Below are positions 3,731-5,797 of a stretch of DNA of 5,797 nt, piece after piece. The stretch covers positions 1-5,797 of the forward strand of contig JAJYJL010000613.1 in the NCBI GenBank assembly GCA_021789565.1, written 5' to 3'. The notes under the pieces were generated by a model that saw only the letters and a list, made by a program, of their open reading frames with translations, was not told where the DNA came from and made no database searches. The translations under genes were made by a program, and so were the position numbers. The first letter of the stretch is position 1. Each line of letters starts with the position of its first letter. The stretch is from Acidobacteriota bacterium (GTDB lineage Bacteria; Acidobacteriota; Terriglobia; UBA7540).

Positions 3731-5797
3731 ATGCCCAACGGCGTTAACGGTGTTCTGCCGCGTCGGATTGATTTCTCAAAGATTCCGTCCGTCATCCAGA
3801 TTCCCAATCTCATTGAAGTCCAGAAGCGTTCTTATGAACGCTTTCTGCAGATGAACGCCCTTCCCTCCGAACGCGACGATTTCGGACTGCAGGCGGTATT
3901 TAATTCAGTTTTTCCCATCACCGACTTTCGCGGCGTCGCCCAGCTCGATTTCGTCGACTATTCCATCGGCGACTGGGAATGCAAATGCGGGAGCCTGCGG
4001 GGACTTCACCACCTGCGCCGCACCTGCAAACAGTGCGGTTACACCGTGGTCACGGACCCCTTCAAGGCAGGCGACGTGCTGTGCGAAAAGTGCGGAACGT
4101 TCAACAAGAACGAAGTGGATTTCTGCCACAAGTGCGGCGACCCCGTCACTCTCCAGCTCAAGTACGACGTCACCGAGTGCCAGGAACGCGGCATGACTTT
4201 TGCCGCTCCCCTCAAGGTCACCATCCGCCTCACTCTCTACGACAAAGAAAGCGAATCGGGGCCCCGCAACATCCTCGACATCAAGGAACAGGAAGTCTAT
4301 TTTGGCGAGATCCCGCTGATGACGGAAAACGGGACCTTCATTATCAACGGAACAGAGCGGGTGATTGTCAGCCAGCTCCACCGTTCGCCCGGCGTCTTCT
4401 TTGAATCGAACGCCGCCCGCAGCTACTTCCTGGGCAAGCTGATCCCCTACCGCGGGTCCTGGGTGGAGTTTGAGTACGACACCAAAAACATCCTGTATGT
4501 TCGAATCGACCGCAAGCGCAAGATCCTGGGCACCATCTTTCTGCGCGCTCTGGGCCTGAAGGACAACTCCGACATCATCAAGACCTTCTACCGGGTTGAA
4601 GATATCACCCTGAAAGACCACAAGCTGTACTGGGCGGTTTCTGAAGGGCTCCGGGGCATAAAGTTGTCCAAGCCCATCGAGCACCCCCGGTCGCACGAAC
4701 CCATCGTGGCCGCGGGCAAGCGGATCACCTCCTCGGCGATGAAGGAACTCCAGAAATCCCACATCACACGGGTGGAAATCAGCCAGCACGATCTGGAAGG
4801 CGCCTTTGCCGCCGAGGACATCATGGACCCCTCGACCGGCGAAATTCTGCTGGAGGCCAACAATGAGCTCACGCCTTCCGTGCTGAACACCGCCATTGAC
4901 GGCGGAATTGAAGAAATCCACGTCTTCTTCCCCGAGCGCGACGAGATCGGGCCGGTAATCAGCCACACCCTGCGGCGCGATTCCATCAACTCGGTCCAGG
5001 AAGCCCTGATTGAAATGTACCGGAAATTGCGCCCCGGCGATCCGCCCACCCTGGACACGGCGACGGCACTCTTTACCGGGATGTTTTTTGATCCCCGCAA
5101 ATACGACTTTTCCCGGGTGGGACGCCTGAAGTTCAACATCAAGCTGGGCTATTACAGCAAACTCAATGTCCGAATGGACGACAAAGCCACGCAGTTTGAA
5201 TTGGAAGACGCCCGAAACCTGCCGGAATCCAACTTCTACGTGGTTGTGGATGAAGAAAAAATCTACGTCCGGAAGCGTGAGGGCAACATCTGCACGGAGG
5301 TTGAGCGCGGCTGCGAGGGAACGCTGGCCACCGAACATTCTGAAACCGCCCCTGTGCAGCTTCCGCTGGACAAGCGCACCCTCGATCCCGAGGATTTCTA
5401 CGCCACCATCCGCTATCTGCTGAAGCTGCAGAAGAATCCGGGCGGAAAGTTCGAAGTGGACGACATCGACCACTTGGGCAACCGGCGCGTACGGGCGGTG
5501 GGCGAACTGCTGGAGAACCAGTTCCGGCTGGGCCTGGTGCGCATGGAGCGGGCCATCAAGGAAAAGATGTCCGTCTACCAGGAAATGTCCACGGCCATGC
5601 CGCACGACCTCATCAATGCCAAACCCGTCATGGCGGCCATTCGCGAGTTCTTCGGGTCCTCGCAGCTTTCGCAGTTCATGGACCAGACCAACCCGCTTTC
5701 AGAAATCACCCACAAGCGCCGGCTTTCGGCCCTGGGGCCGGGCGGACTTTCGCGTGAACGCGCCGGATTTGAAGTCCGCGACGTTCACACCACGCAC
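3731..5797 (+). CDS. rpoB: DNA-directed RNA polymerase subunit beta, N-terminal half (partial)
   Basis: 689 codons are present and the frame is open to the window edge; a complete beta subunit would be well over 1300 residues. Beta forms one jaw of the polymerase, with the fork, the rifampicin pocket and much of the active-centre cleft. Landmarks are [15 protein letters not shown] (24-38), [20 protein letters not shown] (191-210), [13 protein letters not shown] (214-226), [13 protein letters not shown] (238-250), an E. coli-like lobe insertion with [10 protein letters not shown] (368-377), [11 protein letters not shown] (576-586), and the rifampicin region [20 protein letters not shown] (642-661). 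The rifampicin motif sits 135 residues later than in E. coli (507). Two extra blocks explain this: eight cysteines within 84-135, and roughly 70 residues between about 475 and 546. Rifampicin-contact residues look wild type. The window ends in RDVHTTH, where most bacteria have RDVHPTH. Confidence 0.98.
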   Translation, partial: MPNGVNGVLPRRIDFSKIPSVIQIPNLIEVQKRSYERFLQMNALPSERDDFGLQAVFNSVFPITDFRGVAQLDFVDYSIGDWECKCGSLRGLHHLRRTCKQCGYTVVTDPFKAGDVLCEKCGTFNKNEVDFCHKCGDPVTLQLKYDVTECQERGMTFAAPLKVTIRLTLYDKESESGPRNILDIKEQEVYFGEIPLMTENGTFIINGTERVIVSQLHRSPGVFFESNAARSYFLGKLIPYRGSWVEFEYDTKNILYVRIDRKRKILGTIFLRALGLKDNSDIIKTFYRVEDITLKDHKLYWAVSEGLRGIKLSKPIEHPRSHEPIVAAGKRITSSAMKELQKSHITRVEISQHDLEGAFAAEDIMDPSTGEILLEANNELTPSVLNTAIDGGIEEIHVFFPERDEIGPVISHTLRRDSINSVQEALIEMYRKLRPGDPPTLDTATALFTGMFFDPRKYDFSRVGRLKFNIKLGYYSKLNVRMDDKATQFELEDARNLPESNFYVVVDEEKIYVRKREGNICTEVERGCEGTLATEHSETAPVQLPLDKRTLDPEDFYATIRYLLKLQKNPGGKFEVDDIDHLGNRRVRAVGELLENQFRLGLVRMERAIKEKMSVYQEMSTAMPHDLINAKPVMAAIREFFGSSQLSQFMDQTNPLSEITHKRRLSALGPGGLSRERAGFEVRDVHTTH

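Noticed and set aside
3905..5605. 566-codon open frame on the - strand opposite rpoB
   Set aside because: It is antisense to rpoB with codon phases aligned, a common artefact in GC-rich genes. Its translation is low-complexity-looking, resembles no family I know, and rpoB is unambiguous on the other strand.

Overview
This window is a conserved bacterial information-processing locus, all on the + strand: the end of tuf, rpmG, a tRNA-Trp gene, secE, nusG, rplK, rplA, rplJ, rplL and the first half of rpoB. I see no mobile element, CRISPR array, toxin or defence module, and no complete gene of unknown function. The tuf-rpmG-trpT-secE-nusG-rplKAJL-rpoB order is classic, and each coding region matches a core family over its full visible length. 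I found no undescribed gene system here. The unusual signals are inside RpoB and in the spacers.

Organism. The DNA is fairly GC-rich. RpoB resembles the proteobacterial form: it carries the lobe insertion that E. coli also has around residues 225-343. It additionally has an eight-cysteine segment near the N-terminus and a second extra block before the [10 protein letters not shown] motif. From memory, this fits Acidobacteriota (Solibacter/Koribacter-like) best. That placement is inference, not a search result.

Layout. Positions 1-100 are the end of EF-Tu. Positions 126-275 encode the zinc-binding form of ribosomal protein L33. A spacer (276-364) holds degenerate 7-bp repeats in both orientations. 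tRNA-Trp(CCA) lies at 365-440 with its CCA tail encoded. SecE (505-735) and NusG (743-1291) follow, then L11 (1298-1729) almost touching nusG, L1 (1777-2463, GTG start), L10 (2493-3029) and L7/L12 (3103-3489). After a 241-nt spacer, rpoB starts at 3731 and runs off the window in frame after 689 codons.

How the genes work together. EF-Tu delivers aminoacyl-tRNA. L7/L12, carried by L10 next to L11, forms the ribosomal stalk that recruits and activates translation factors including EF-Tu. L1 forms the opposite stalk at the E site. NusG binds RNA polymerase, whose beta subunit is encoded downstream, and can link it to the ribosome. SecE is the small essential subunit of the SecYEG translocon. Clustering lets ribosome and polymerase output be co-regulated, classically through L1 and L10 autoregulation. 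Here several spacers contain inverted repeats that could carry such control, but none is a proven operator.
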